DNA of 41,649 bases, taken from the IMG/VR virus record IMGVR_UViG_3300037193_002936, positions 1-41,649 of that record; one strand, written 5' to 3'. Within the stretch, counting starts at the first letter, position 1. The number at the start of each line of letters is the position of its first letter. Below the pieces are notes generated by a model. The model worked only from the letters and a program-made list of their open reading frames with translations, was not told where the DNA came from and did not search any database. This stretch comes from a virus. Shown here piece after piece: positions 1-7,328 of this stretch. The position numbers were made by a program, and so were the translations under genes.

Positions 1-971
1 CCATCCCAGTATCCTTTCGTGATTGGAGGCATTACTGGCGCCCACTTATGAAACGAAATATGGAACTCACGGAATTGAGATGATCCAAGTTTTAAAAACA
101 AATCGCTAATGAGATCAACATCAATTAACCGAGGTGAGTTATTCCTGTCGGTAAAAGCAATCCAGTTATCCAGCTTGGCTAACTTCACAAAATAATTCTC
201 ACTCCAATTAAGTCCGCTCCATCTGAGAAGTTCATAGCTTACATCTTCAACAAAATCATACTGAACAATAGTATGATTCCCATTCTCATTCCAGTTACAC
301 TGGTAAATCTTTAAAAACTCAGTGTCTTCATATTTACCGATGGTTTTTGATCTTCCGGATGGACGAGACCCAGACGTCCAGCCAGTTAAACTAACATCAA
401 AAAGAGTGAAAAAGTTAAGTCCTCCGATTAATCCAACGACCTGGAATCCTATACCATTACAATTTGATGGTATTGTTACATTGGATGATCCTGATACTGT
501 TCCGGTAAGAGTATTAAGAACTTGTGTTGAGAGGATAGTTGTATTGTTTAGAAACACAACTTTAAATTCCATAGCAACAGCAACAGTGTAATTGTAAGAT
601 ATCCTTAAAACATCTCCTTCAGATAACCCAGGTAACGTTTGGTATAAAATGGATTGCGCTGTTGGAGAAATGAATACTGAATTGTTGATATAAACCCACT
701 GGCCTACACCAACAATAATATTGCTCCATCCAGTCATGCTCCCCTGGAAGCTTGGATTGGTGAATGTCTCACCTCGGACACGATAAGATGTAGACTCCAC
801 CGTACTTTTTATGTTCTCACCGTCACCGAAATTATTGGAACGACTTGAACCTATTCTAAGATTACGCGCATACCTATAATCACCATTAGCAAACAATGAT
901 GCTCCTCCGGCGCCTAACGCAGGAGTTATAATACTGTCATCCTGGTTCATTCCGCCAAGCGGAGTGAACAT
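1..971 (-). CDS. Large virion protein, muzzle/stabilisation-like (3' truncated)
   Basis: An open frame of 323 codons starts at the ATG at 971 and runs off the left edge, so the C-terminus is missing. The N-terminus has a GGMN motif, then GDYRYARNLR and GDGENI. This opening pattern is one I associate with the large tail muzzle or 'stabilisation' proteins of crAss-like podoviruses, so the family call is from memory of a pattern. Residues about 70-200 are rich in Gly, Ser, Thr and Asn and look like a beta jelly-roll insertion. It is the last leftward gene seen, directly after three connector-like genes, which fits a tail-tip or tail-barrel component. No hydrophobic segment is visible. Confidence 0.6.
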   Translation of the reverse strand, partial: MFTPLGGMNQDDSIITPALGAGGASLFANGDYRYARNLRIGSSRSNNFGDGENIKSTVESTSYRVRGETFTNPSFQGSMTGWSNIIVGVGQWVYINNSVFISPTAQSILYQTLPGLSEGDVLRISYNYTVAVAMEFKVVFLNNTTILSTQVLNTLTGTVSGSSNVTIPSNCNGIGFQVVGLIGGLNFFTLFDVSLTGWTSGSRPSGRSKTIGKYEDTEFLKIYQCNWNENGNHTIVQYDFVEDVSYELLRWSGLNWSENYFVKLAKLDNWIAFTDRNNSPRLIDVDLISDLFLKLGSSQFREFHISFHKWAPVMPPITKGYWD

Positions 972-994
972 TGCTTGCTTGTTCTTTTCCAAGA

Positions 995-1204
995 TTAATC
1001 TTCAAGAGGGTTTGTTTCTGAATACTTCTTCACGCAATGATACTTGTCGCCATCGTACCACGATTTCTCTACAACAAACCCATTGCTTATTTCTTCGACT
1101 CGGAACGTTGGCTTTTGGGTAGTGTCTTTTCCAGACACAACAGAAATCTTGTTTGTCTTTGCCTTGGATTTGGCTTTTTTTGATTTGTTAGAATATGTTT
1201 GCAT
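995..1204 (-). CDS. Small basic hypothetical protein
   Basis: 69 aa. The first 25 residues are rich in Lys and Ser and probably disordered; the rest has a beta-rich pattern (FRVEEISNGFVVEKSWY). It lies between the connector-like gene (5-bp gap) and the large virion protein (23-bp gap), so it is very likely co-transcribed with them. Function is not recognised. Position suggests a minor virion or assembly protein. Confidence 0.6.
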   Translation of the reverse strand: MQTYSNKSKKAKSKAKTNKISVVSGKDTTQKPTFRVEEISNGFVVEKSWYDGDKYHCVKKYSETNPLED

Positions 1205-1209
1205 GATGA

Positions 1210-1980
1210 TTATAGTTTAGTCGTCATTCTGGCTTCTGCCCTACTCATGGTTAATATGTCTCGTGGACTCAAATCATTGAATCTGCCACGTAATTTCTTT
1301 CCGGCAAAGTGTACATCCCTGGCTGCATCTTCCTTAGAATAATTAGTTGCCTTTGGATTGTTCTTCTTCTCATACATCATATCCATAAAAGCCATCACGT
1401 ATTCATATTCATACGGATGGATTATGGTTTCTTTACACGGATCAATCCCATCGGTAATGTATTCTAGGTACACCGTTGAGTACGAATAATCGTAATCCAG
1501 CAGAAGTTCTTTGCAATCACCATGATCAAACACCTTAAAATGCCCTTTGCTTGGCAATCCTCCGCCGATTGAAGCTAATGTGTTCCCGTTGAAATTGTAA
1601 AAGTAATATCCTCCATATTGACCAAAATCGGTCCCGTTTGGAAGATGTTGGCTTAACAGACCGCGTACCGTGTCTTCATGGGCCGACCTTTCTTGAGAAG
1701 CGAGTTCATCATTAACCGCCAGAGTGATCACATACTGCCCTCTTTTAACAGCCACCTTAGTCCAGTCTACAAACCCTGCTGGGAGGACCACTGTTTTTCG
1801 TTCAGTTACAGTAAGAATTTCTGTCTTTGGGTGCTGGAATATGTCTAGCCTTATTTCTCGGACAGCACGGATTCCCCATTTTAGCGCTTTATGCCAAAAT
1901 GATTGGTGAAGATCATTGTCGTCAATGAAATCGTCGACAATACTTCCTAGTGCATAGTATTTATTTTTATCATTACTCAT
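1210..1980 (-). CDS. Putative connector/ring protein 1
   Basis: 256 aa, starting at an ATG whose first bases overlap the TGA of the upstream gene (ATGA). A soluble alpha/beta protein with an N-terminal helical part and a central beta-rich part; no signal peptide or membrane segment. It is the third of three similar-sized genes (221, 216 and 256 aa) between the membrane-protein cluster and the large virion protein. In crAss-like phages this position is occupied by ring or adaptor proteins that join portal to tail, which is the basis of the call. The sequence itself shows no diagnostic motif. Confidence 0.5.
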   Translation of the reverse strand: MSNDKNKYYALGSIVDDFIDDNDLHQSFWHKALKWGIRAVREIRLDIFQHPKTEILTVTERKTVVLPAGFVDWTKVAVKRGQYVITLAVNDELASQERSAHEDTVRGLLSQHLPNGTDFGQYGGYYFYNFNGNTLASIGGGLPSKGHFKVFDHGDCKELLLDYDYSYSTVYLEYITDGIDPCKETIIHPYEYEYVMAFMDMMYEKKNNPKATNYSKEDAARDVHFAGKKLRGRFNDLSPRDILTMSRAEARMTTKL

Positions 1981-2627
1981 GCTTGATCTTTACCATCACG
2001 TACGGTGTCTGTTGGAGAATTACGTTTATCCGAAAAATACTTTATAGCAAGTTCAATAACCTGTGCTTCAAAATTAGAAGGGATAGGATAGGGAGCGGTA
2101 AGCGATATATCTGCGGAACTTCTAACCACCAGCCTTACCCCCATATTTCCATATCTCTTCTTTACGTCGCACTTTGTAAAGAAAAATCGAGTTCCTTTAG
2201 GGTATCCACTCAGTCTACCTTCCACGTTGCCGGCATACAGATTCGCATAACGCCTAACATCAGAATGAGACATGATCACAACTGAATGGTCTTGTCCATT
2301 CAGTTGATAGTTTAATGGCCAGATTTCTTCTATCCCTCGGTTCCTTGGAAGAGCAGCATAATTGGACGGGAATTCCATGTAACTCGGAAGATCATTATCC
2401 TGATCTATCACCTCAACCTCATCCCACGTCGTTATAAATCCTTCATCGATTGCCGTACCGGCAAGTTTCCAGTTGTCAAAATAATTTTGTTCAGCAAATT
2501 TATTAACGATATCATCTATAACAGGAAAAACCTCTTGTTCACGAATCTTAAAATCCTGATTCGGATAAGAGTTTTGAAGCCCTGTGATCACCCGTTGAGC
2601 ATAATATCGTTTGTTATGATATGCCAT
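1977..2627 (-). CDS. Putative connector/ring protein 2
   Basis: 216 aa. The N-terminus (YYAQRVITGLQNSYPNQDFKI) looks like an amphipathic helix opening, as is common in head-tail connector proteins; the remainder mixes helix and strand. It overlaps the next gene by 4 bp and follows the 221-aa gene after one base, so the three are probably translated in step. The structural role is inferred from position and size only. Confidence 0.5.
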   Translation of the reverse strand: MAYHNKRYYAQRVITGLQNSYPNQDFKIREQEVFPVIDDIVNKFAEQNYFDNWKLAGTAIDEGFITTWDEVEVIDQDNDLPSYMEFPSNYAALPRNRGIEEIWPLNYQLNGQDHSVVIMSHSDVRRYANLYAGNVEGRLSGYPKGTRFFFTKCDVKKRYGNMGVRLVVRSSADISLTAPYPIPSNFEAQVIELAIKYFSDKRNSPTDTVRDGKDQA

Positions 2628-2628
2628 C

Positions 2629-3294
2629 TTACGTGCCTTGTGCCTGCTTTAATTGTGCGTACTGCAAAAGCTGAGGTTTGTCTAAGTTGATCCCTACTTT
2701 TTCCAAAATAAGGATTGTGACATCCAACATGTTGATTGGAGAGAAAGTGAAATCAACTGATGCTGCCTCATTGAAAACCTCTTCATTATTCACAACACTG
2801 AATCCCCATACCGGATCCGATGGATATTTCACATAGCTCATTTTAAACGAACCGATGCTGTATGGATCAATGAATCCGTATGGATTCCGGAATATAAGGA
2901 TCGGAAAGTCTTCTGTTGGAGGATATATCTGGCTGTGCTTAACTCTTGGGTACTCATCACTGTCAATCTCCTCGATCACAGAGAAATCGTTTTTGTGCCA
3001 CGCATCAGGCCACATAAACCCATACGGGTAAACAAAATTTCCTTGATTGGTGATGGATATGGTTTCTGGGCCGTAAACAAATGGACGAAGATCGACATCT
3101 ATGCGGCGGTTTGACTTGTATCCGAATGGAGGAACGCCGCGTTCATTGAGAGCCTTAATATTACCTAACCGAATGGAGATGAATTCCAACTGGGCAATTT
3201 TTGCCAATAAATTAAATCTGGCCGGAGGAACGTACCCCCGGCCATTTTTATCGGCAACGAAATTGACAAGTTTGTATACTTCATCAATAATCAT
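2629..3294 (-). CDS. Putative connector/ring protein 3
   Basis: 221 aa. Helical N-terminus (EVYKLVNFVADKNGRGYVPPARFNLLAKIAQLEFI) followed by a Pro/Tyr-rich beta region. An N-terminal helical 'stack' before a beta domain is a common plan for phage ring and adaptor proteins. The start overlaps the upstream gene by 4 bp. No catalytic motif seen; structural role inferred from gene order. Confidence 0.5.
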   Translation of the reverse strand: MIIDEVYKLVNFVADKNGRGYVPPARFNLLAKIAQLEFISIRLGNIKALNERGVPPFGYKSNRRIDVDLRPFVYGPETISITNQGNFVYPYGFMWPDAWHKNDFSVIEEIDSDEYPRVKHSQIYPPTEDFPILIFRNPYGFIDPYSIGSFKMSYVKYPSDPVWGFSVVNNEEVFNEAASVDFTFSPINMLDVTILILEKVGINLDKPQLLQYAQLKQAQGT

Positions 3295-3737
3295 TCTGCT
3301 CCATTTTGAGAGACAAGTTCTGGTTTGTTTATCAATGGATCGTCATCCTCTCGGATTACTATTCCAACAAATTGCTGGAACCATGCGGCCTCCAAGTCAT
3401 CCGGAACAGATGTCGCGAAGTGAGGATTTTCAATGGTGACCTCTTCCCGGCCAAGTTCACGCATCTTTTTCTGGAATTCTTTTGCCTTAATCGGGTCAAC
3501 AGCGATGCTCTTTTTGTCATCCATAAGCACAAATTTCTTTGTGTCTTTGTCGATCAATGCACAATCAACGCGGATGTCATTCTCTTTGTCGGCATAATCC
3601 TCAGCCATTCGCTGAGTCTTCTTAATGAATTTTTCAAGAGCATAATGCAGCGGAGTCCTTTCCGGATTTTTGTTGATGTACTGTTGTCCCACTGCTCTTG
3701 CCAGGATCAGTTCATCGTAAGTGAGTTTCAAAGCCAT
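3291..3737 (-). CDS. Hypothetical phage protein, DUF1617-like layout
   Basis: 148 aa, charged and soluble. Residues 1-60 look helical (LTYDELILARAVGQQYI, then a Lys-rich helix), followed by a beta hairpin with acidic turns and a short helix 'AKEFQKKMRELGREEVTIE'. This order of parts recalls the DUF1617 phage family, but I cannot test it and give it low weight. It is translationally coupled (4-bp overlap) to the connector-like gene downstream, so a virion or assembly role is plausible. Confidence 0.5.
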   Translation of the reverse strand: MALKLTYDELILARAVGQQYINKNPERTPLHYALEKFIKKTQRMAEDYADKENDIRVDCALIDKDTKKFVLMDDKKSIAVDPIKAKEFQKKMRELGREEVTIENPHFATSVPDDLEAAWFQQFVGIVIREDDDPLINKPELVSQNGAE

Positions 3738-3795
3738 AATGTGTATGATTATTTATTCAAAAATAGCGATTTAAAGGCTAATTTCAACTTGTGCC

Positions 3796-4146
3796 TTATT
3801 TTACATATTGAGAAAGAATTGAGACCAAACTTAAGATTACAGCCAATATCGAAATCCATCTTTCTATTCTGGCACTACTGCTTTTTTGCTGCTGTTCTAT
3901 GCGATCCATTCTAACCGACAGCCCTTTTTCATCGTCACGCAGCAATCGCTCTACAATTTCATTGTCACGTTGCATTTTTTCGAACAGCTTTTCCATAAGG
4001 TCAATCCGTTTCCCGTGGCCGCCATAAACCCGCTGCTCAGACTCAAGATGGCTAATAATCCTACCCAACTGGTCTTTTACATTTTGCCGGTACTCCTCCA
4101 ATCTGGCTAATCTTGTCTCAGTGCTTTCATTTGGCATTTTTGTCAA
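3796..4146 (-). CDS. Coiled-coil protein with C-terminal membrane anchor
   Basis: 116 aa. Residues about 8-90 are strongly charged with heptad-like spacing (RLARLEEYRQNVKDQLGRI; RLLRDDEKGLSVRMDRIEQQQ), predicting a long coiled coil. Residues 95-113 form one hydrophobic segment (WISILAVILSLVSILSQYV), giving a tail-anchored inner-membrane protein. The layout resembles XhlA/hemolysin-type phage lysis accessory proteins. It overlaps the next small membrane protein gene by 20 bp and belongs to a cluster of four membrane proteins, which supports a holin-accessory or lysis role by context only. Confidence 0.55.
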   Translation of the reverse strand: MTKMPNESTETRLARLEEYRQNVKDQLGRIISHLESEQRVYGGHGKRIDLMEKLFEKMQRDNEIVERLLRDDEKGLSVRMDRIEQQQKSSSARIERWISILAVILSLVSILSQYVK

Positions 4147-4378
4147 ATCTATCCTTCAAATGATCGATGTCATCTTCTGCATCGGAGATGCGGTGCTCAT
4201 GGACTTTAGTGACCTGGATGAGTTCGTTTATGTTTTTGGTTAGTTCCTCAAAAAGTCGCTCAGTCCGTGAAATGTATCTGTTCACAATCCAAACAAGGAT
4301 ACTAACCAAAACAATACAGATAGCGTACCAAAAGTAAGCGTCCGGAGAAGGCGGAGGAGAAGATGCTAATGTTTCCAT
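4127..4378 (-). CDS. Small membrane protein with cytoplasmic coiled coil
   Basis: 83 aa. One transmembrane segment at residues 17-35 (WYAICIVLVSILVWIVNRY) is followed by a charged heptad-type coiled coil to the C-terminus (RLFEELTKNINELIQV; HRISDAEDDIDHLKDRF). Its topology is the mirror image of its neighbour, which has the coiled coil first and the anchor last. The two overlap by 20 bp and may pair at the membrane. Candidate lysis or membrane-remodelling component; no specific family recognised. Confidence 0.55.
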   Translation of the reverse strand: METLASSPPPSPDAYFWYAICIVLVSILVWIVNRYISRTERLFEELTKNINELIQVTKVHEHRISDAEDDIDHLKDRFDKNAK

Positions 4379-4761
4379 TTGAGATAAGTTATTAAGGCAA
4401 TTATAATCATTAAGACCCCTTTTATCATGCCGAATTCAATCGGGATTGATCCGATGTAGAATAAGGCTTCCTGATAAATGAGAAGATAGTCCGGCAAATC
4501 CAGTATGTACAGAACTAAGATTGCAGTGATCTCATTTTTGAACTTTTCGATCAAAAATGTAATGCCACAATAAATCATTATGATCTCTGCAATGCGGCAT
4601 ATGAACCAGAGATGCATTCGCAATGTCAATGGCTGATCATGAAACCAGAAAAAATCAAATGTGACGGTACTCTCGTGAAATACCGTCCACATTTTAGAAA
4701 TGACATAAGCTCCACAAAAAAACAGGATTGCTTTCGCTTCCCTGGGTACCTGGTTTTTCAT
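4366..4761 (-). CDS. Multi-spanning membrane protein, holin candidate
   Basis: 131 aa with about four hydrophobic segments (roughly residues 9-26, 48-67, 71-93 and 106-126) and a short Lys/His C-terminal tail. Size and charge distribution fit a phage holin, and the gene sits among three other small membrane proteins near the tail genes. No holin family motif is recognisable, and no endolysin is visible beside it, so the function remains a contextual guess. It overlaps the 83-aa gene by 13 bp. Confidence 0.5.
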   Translation of the reverse strand: MKNQVPREAKAILFFCGAYVISKMWTVFHESTVTFDFFWFHDQPLTLRMHLWFICRIAEIIMIYCGITFLIEKFKNEITAILVLYILDLPDYLLIYQEALFYIGSIPIEFGMIKGVLMIIIALITYLKWKH

Positions 4762-4763
4762 CT

Positions 4764-4874
4764 CTATTTCGGGTTACCACCTCCGGGGGGGTCCGTTGGG
4801 GGATTGGGAGGGCCTTCTGTGGTCACTTTTTTAGGTTTCTCCGGCTTCTCCGTCTTTGTTTTTTTCTTCGACAT
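4764..4874 (-). CDS. Small Lys/Pro-rich ORF overlapping the 60-aa membrane protein
   Basis: 36 codons from the ATG at 4874 to a TAG at 4764. The N-terminus is Lys/Thr-rich (MSKKKTKTEKPEKPKK) and the C-terminus is Pro/Gly-rich (GPPNPPTDPPGGG). The first 44 bases overlap the end of the 60-aa gene in another frame, and it fills the otherwise empty gap before the holin candidate. Overlap of a proline-rich frame with an i-spanin-like gene is reminiscent of o-spanins, but there is no lipobox or signal peptide, so that identity is not supported. Confidence 0.35.
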   Translation of the reverse strand: MSKKKTKTEKPEKPKKVTTEGPPNPPTDPPGGGNPK

Positions 4875-5013
4875 ACTGTGAATTTTTAATGGATAGATAA
4901 TAATCGATGGCCTTTTCCAGTTCCTTTATCTTCAGTTTGCTTTTTCTGATCCTATAGGTGAAATAGGTCAGCACAACGGAAACAGAGAAACAACATAGCA
5001 CCAGAAAAAGCAT
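4831..5013 (-). CDS. Small single-pass membrane protein, i-spanin-like layout
   Basis: 60 aa. One N-terminal transmembrane segment (residues 1-20, LFLVLCCFSVSVVLTYF), a basic stretch (YRIRKSKLK), then a charged helix and an acidic tail. This is the layout of an inner-membrane spanin subunit, but a protein this short would not span the periplasm, so another small-membrane role is equally possible. It is first in the cluster of four membrane proteins. Confidence 0.5.
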   Translation of the reverse strand: MLFLVLCCFSVSVVLTYFTYRIRKSKLKIKELEKAIDYYLSIKNSQYVEEKNKDGEAGET

Positions 5014-5051
5014 AATACCGAATTTAAAAACCGTATAACTAATATACGAAT

Positions 5052-5774
5052 TTACAAATCATGCTCATAAAACGTTCCGTCAACCGTATATCTTACGCGT
5101 TGACCATTTACAATTTCAATTTTGGTCACTGGCTCGATGTTGTCCCCCACAGAATCCTTCAAAAATGGCTTTACCCAGGCCCAATAACTTTCCGGATCAG
5201 TTGATGAGAACGCCAAATTCCAAATATCATGGCCCAATCCAGGGTATACTTTCAATGCAGCATCGGCCCCCATTGATTTTAGTACATTGACCGTGCCTTC
5301 AACACTTGTCATTTTAACTTTTCCATCTGCGCTTCCGTGCCAGCCTTTAATGTGCACATTTTTATAAAAATCGTACTTTTTAGGTACATCAGCGCCACAG
5401 CAACAACCTGCGGAAAAGAAGAAATTGTTTTCGTATGACATTAGGTAGAACACGCCATAGCCACCAAGACTAAGCCCAGCGATGTGATAACGCGGTGCCT
5501 TATACGATTCTAGCACTGGTTTTATAGCACTCCAGAACGCTTGGTAATACCCTCCTTGTGAAAGAGGTAGCTGAGGAGCAATGACAATGGCTGGCGCTTC
5601 AAATCCCATCTTTAATTGTTCTGGAATTTCATTTCTTTCCACCAGATTTATATCTGATCCTCGCTCTCCCCATCCATGAAGAAATAGTATCACGTGGTAC
5701 TGTTTCTCTTGATAGTCATTCGGCAAATACTCAATGTATTCACCCATGCTATATTTTTTTACCGATCTTATCAT
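5052..5774 (-). CDS. Alpha/beta-hydrolase esterase (virion-region)
   Basis: 240 aa, a single alpha/beta-hydrolase domain of the esterase D / dienelactone hydrolase / PHB-depolymerase-like kind. The nucleophile elbow is GLSLGG (Ser102), the oxyanion-hole region is FLHGWGERG (residues 31-39), and the probable acid and base are Asp150 (GSADGKV) and His182 (GLGHDIW), so the triad looks complete. It probably cleaves ester bonds such as acetyl groups on surface polysaccharide. No signal peptide. The gene lies 3 bp after an SGNH esterase and next to the fibre gene, suggesting a virion-borne or secreted surface-processing enzyme. The C-terminal about 30 residues form a small beta add-on (YTVDGTFYEHDL). 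Confidence 0.8.
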   Translation of the reverse strand: MIRSVKKYSMGEYIEYLPNDYQEKQYHVILFLHGWGERGSDINLVERNEIPEQLKMGFEAPAIVIAPQLPLSQGGYYQAFWSAIKPVLESYKAPRYHIAGLSLGGYGVFYLMSYENNFFFSAGCCCGADVPKKYDFYKNVHIKGWHGSADGKVKMTSVEGTVNVLKSMGADAALKVYPGLGHDIWNLAFSSTDPESYWAWVKPFLKDSVGDNIEPVTKIEIVNGQRVRYTVDGTFYEHDL

Positions 5775-5777
5775 AAA

Positions 5778-7313
5778 TCACCAATTATTATTTAATGCTT
5801 CTAATGTGTTGTAAAGATTAAGTTGATTAAATAGAGATGCTTTTCCGGAAACTATATATTCAAATGAAAAATCTAAAAAGTTAGCAGATCCGTTTGACGA
5901 CCCTATGTATGTTACAGTAGTTGGCAGTCCATTAGAAGAAACTACGGCTGTTCCAATCAGAACTCCATTTTGATATATTTCTTTGTTTGCAGAGTTTACC
6001 CTTCGAATACTATAAAAGGAATTATCCTGAAGTTTGGTCTGTCCTACAATAGTATTAGTCGTAGCATCATTTACCCGCCAATAAACTAAGCTCGTGTTTA
6101 ATTGGCCAATGATTATTTGTGGAGTCCCTTGTCGTGATAATCCTACCCTTGTAGTTCCGCCTGCAACACTACGATTTTGCTTTATCTTAATACCATCAAA
6201 TAAATCATTTTGAGACATTACGACTTGTGCAGTCGTTGGATTAAAATTTATCATCCAGTATGAGCTTGTTCCATTAGTGGATACTGAGTCGTTGGAAGCA
6301 AACGTCGTACTGAATTTCTTAGCAGAATGATTAAATGTATAATCAAAATAAGTATCAACTTCTGCCGTTATTTTACCACGGAAAAAATATTCTAAGTTGA
6401 AATAATTTTCTCCCAAAGTATCAATAAAGCTCTTAATAAGTTCTTTTTGTGCAGTTGTTAACTCTGTATAGTGACAAGAAATTATTGACCTTACCCATTT
6501 ATTATCGTACTGATACAAATCAAACCACCGAGCAAATTGCTTTCCTATTTCGTTGTTTCCTGTTTGGGTTGGATGAAGGTTGTCAACACCGAGATAACCA
6601 GCACCCCCAGCATGTGATAGATCAGCAGCAAAATGACAATTATTATTGTTTCGCATGGCTGTCTTCAGATATTGTCGGACTGTTACTAATCTGGCGGAGT
6701 TATCACTTGCAGCATTTCTACCAATTTGTGCCCATAGTAGGGGCACATCCGGATAATCTGCAGTTAACCGATTAATCAAGTCCTGTACTTGTGGTTGAAC
6801 GAGAGTCGGTAAATCGAAAGTTGTTGTGGTGTCATTAACACCAAGTATGATAAGAATCGCTCTTGGCTTAGTGACGCCAACGGCATTAAGTGCTCCCTGT
6901 AATTTCGTTTTCCCTTGTGAGTACTTTAGATCAGTTGACATCCATGTGTTCCCATCAGTTTCGTAAAAGTTTGCACCAGGCGAACCACTATTTACCACTG
7001 CGACTTTATAACCTCTTGTTTGCGTATACGTTAGTCCGAATTGTTTCCAAGGACTGCCATTCTGAACTCCAGCAAGATCATTGGTTGTAAGTTCAACAAG
7101 ACTAGTTCCATTCCACTCCCAAAATGTGCCTGCTGGTGTAGTGGGTCCAGGCCCAGTATTGTTGTTGGTTCCAAAAGATATAGAATCACCTATAATCCAA
7201 AATACTTGCCTATTGTCAGTGGATGTATTGCTGGCATTATCTCCATCATCATTGATAGAGGGGGTTGAAATCATTCTCTGAAGAATACGAGATATGGTAG
7301 AAACAAATGCCAT
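5778..7313 (-). CDS. SGNH hydrolase fused to LamG-like beta-sandwich
   Basis: 511 aa. Residues 36-270 form an SGNH/GDSL hydrolase: block I GDSISFG (Ser44), block III ILGVND (residues 156-161), block V DNLHP (Asp244, His247). The Gly of block II is probably in NSGSPGAN (108-115). Such domains deacetylate cell-surface glycans. Residues about 280-511 are beta-rich with strands typical of concanavalin/LamG sandwiches (FEYIVSGKASLFNQLNLYNTLEALNNN at the end), likely glycan-binding or trimerising. The N-terminal 35 residues are polar and may attach to the fibre encoded just upstream (15-bp gap). Best read as a tail-spike or fibre-tip depolymerising esterase. Confidence 0.82.
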   Translation of the reverse strand: MAFVSTISRILQRMISTPSINDDGDNASNTSTDNRQVFWIIGDSISFGTNNNTGPGPTTPAGTFWEWNGTSLVELTTNDLAGVQNGSPWKQFGLTYTQTRGYKVAVVNSGSPGANFYETDGNTWMSTDLKYSQGKTKLQGALNAVGVTKPRAILIILGVNDTTTTFDLPTLVQPQVQDLINRLTADYPDVPLLWAQIGRNAASDNSARLVTVRQYLKTAMRNNNNCHFAADLSHAGGAGYLGVDNLHPTQTGNNEIGKQFARWFDLYQYDNKWVRSIISCHYTELTTAQKELIKSFIDTLGENYFNLEYFFRGKITAEVDTYFDYTFNHSAKKFSTTFASNDSVSTNGTSSYWMINFNPTTAQVVMSQNDLFDGIKIKQNRSVAGGTTRVGLSRQGTPQIIIGQLNTSLVYWRVNDATTNTIVGQTKLQDNSFYSIRRVNSANKEIYQNGVLIGTAVVSSNGLPTTVTYIGSSNGSANFLDFSFEYIVSGKASLFNQLNLYNTLEALNNNW

Positions 7314-7328
7314 TGTTAATCAATAATT

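Noticed and set aside
3306-3914. A 202-codon plus-strand Phe/Leu-rich frame
   Set aside because: Runs antisense across two plausible minus genes and their gap, with shadow-like composition.
4764-5013. Nested i-spanin/o-spanin pair
   Set aside because: The inner frame has no signal sequence or lipobox, and the outer protein is too short to bridge the periplasm.
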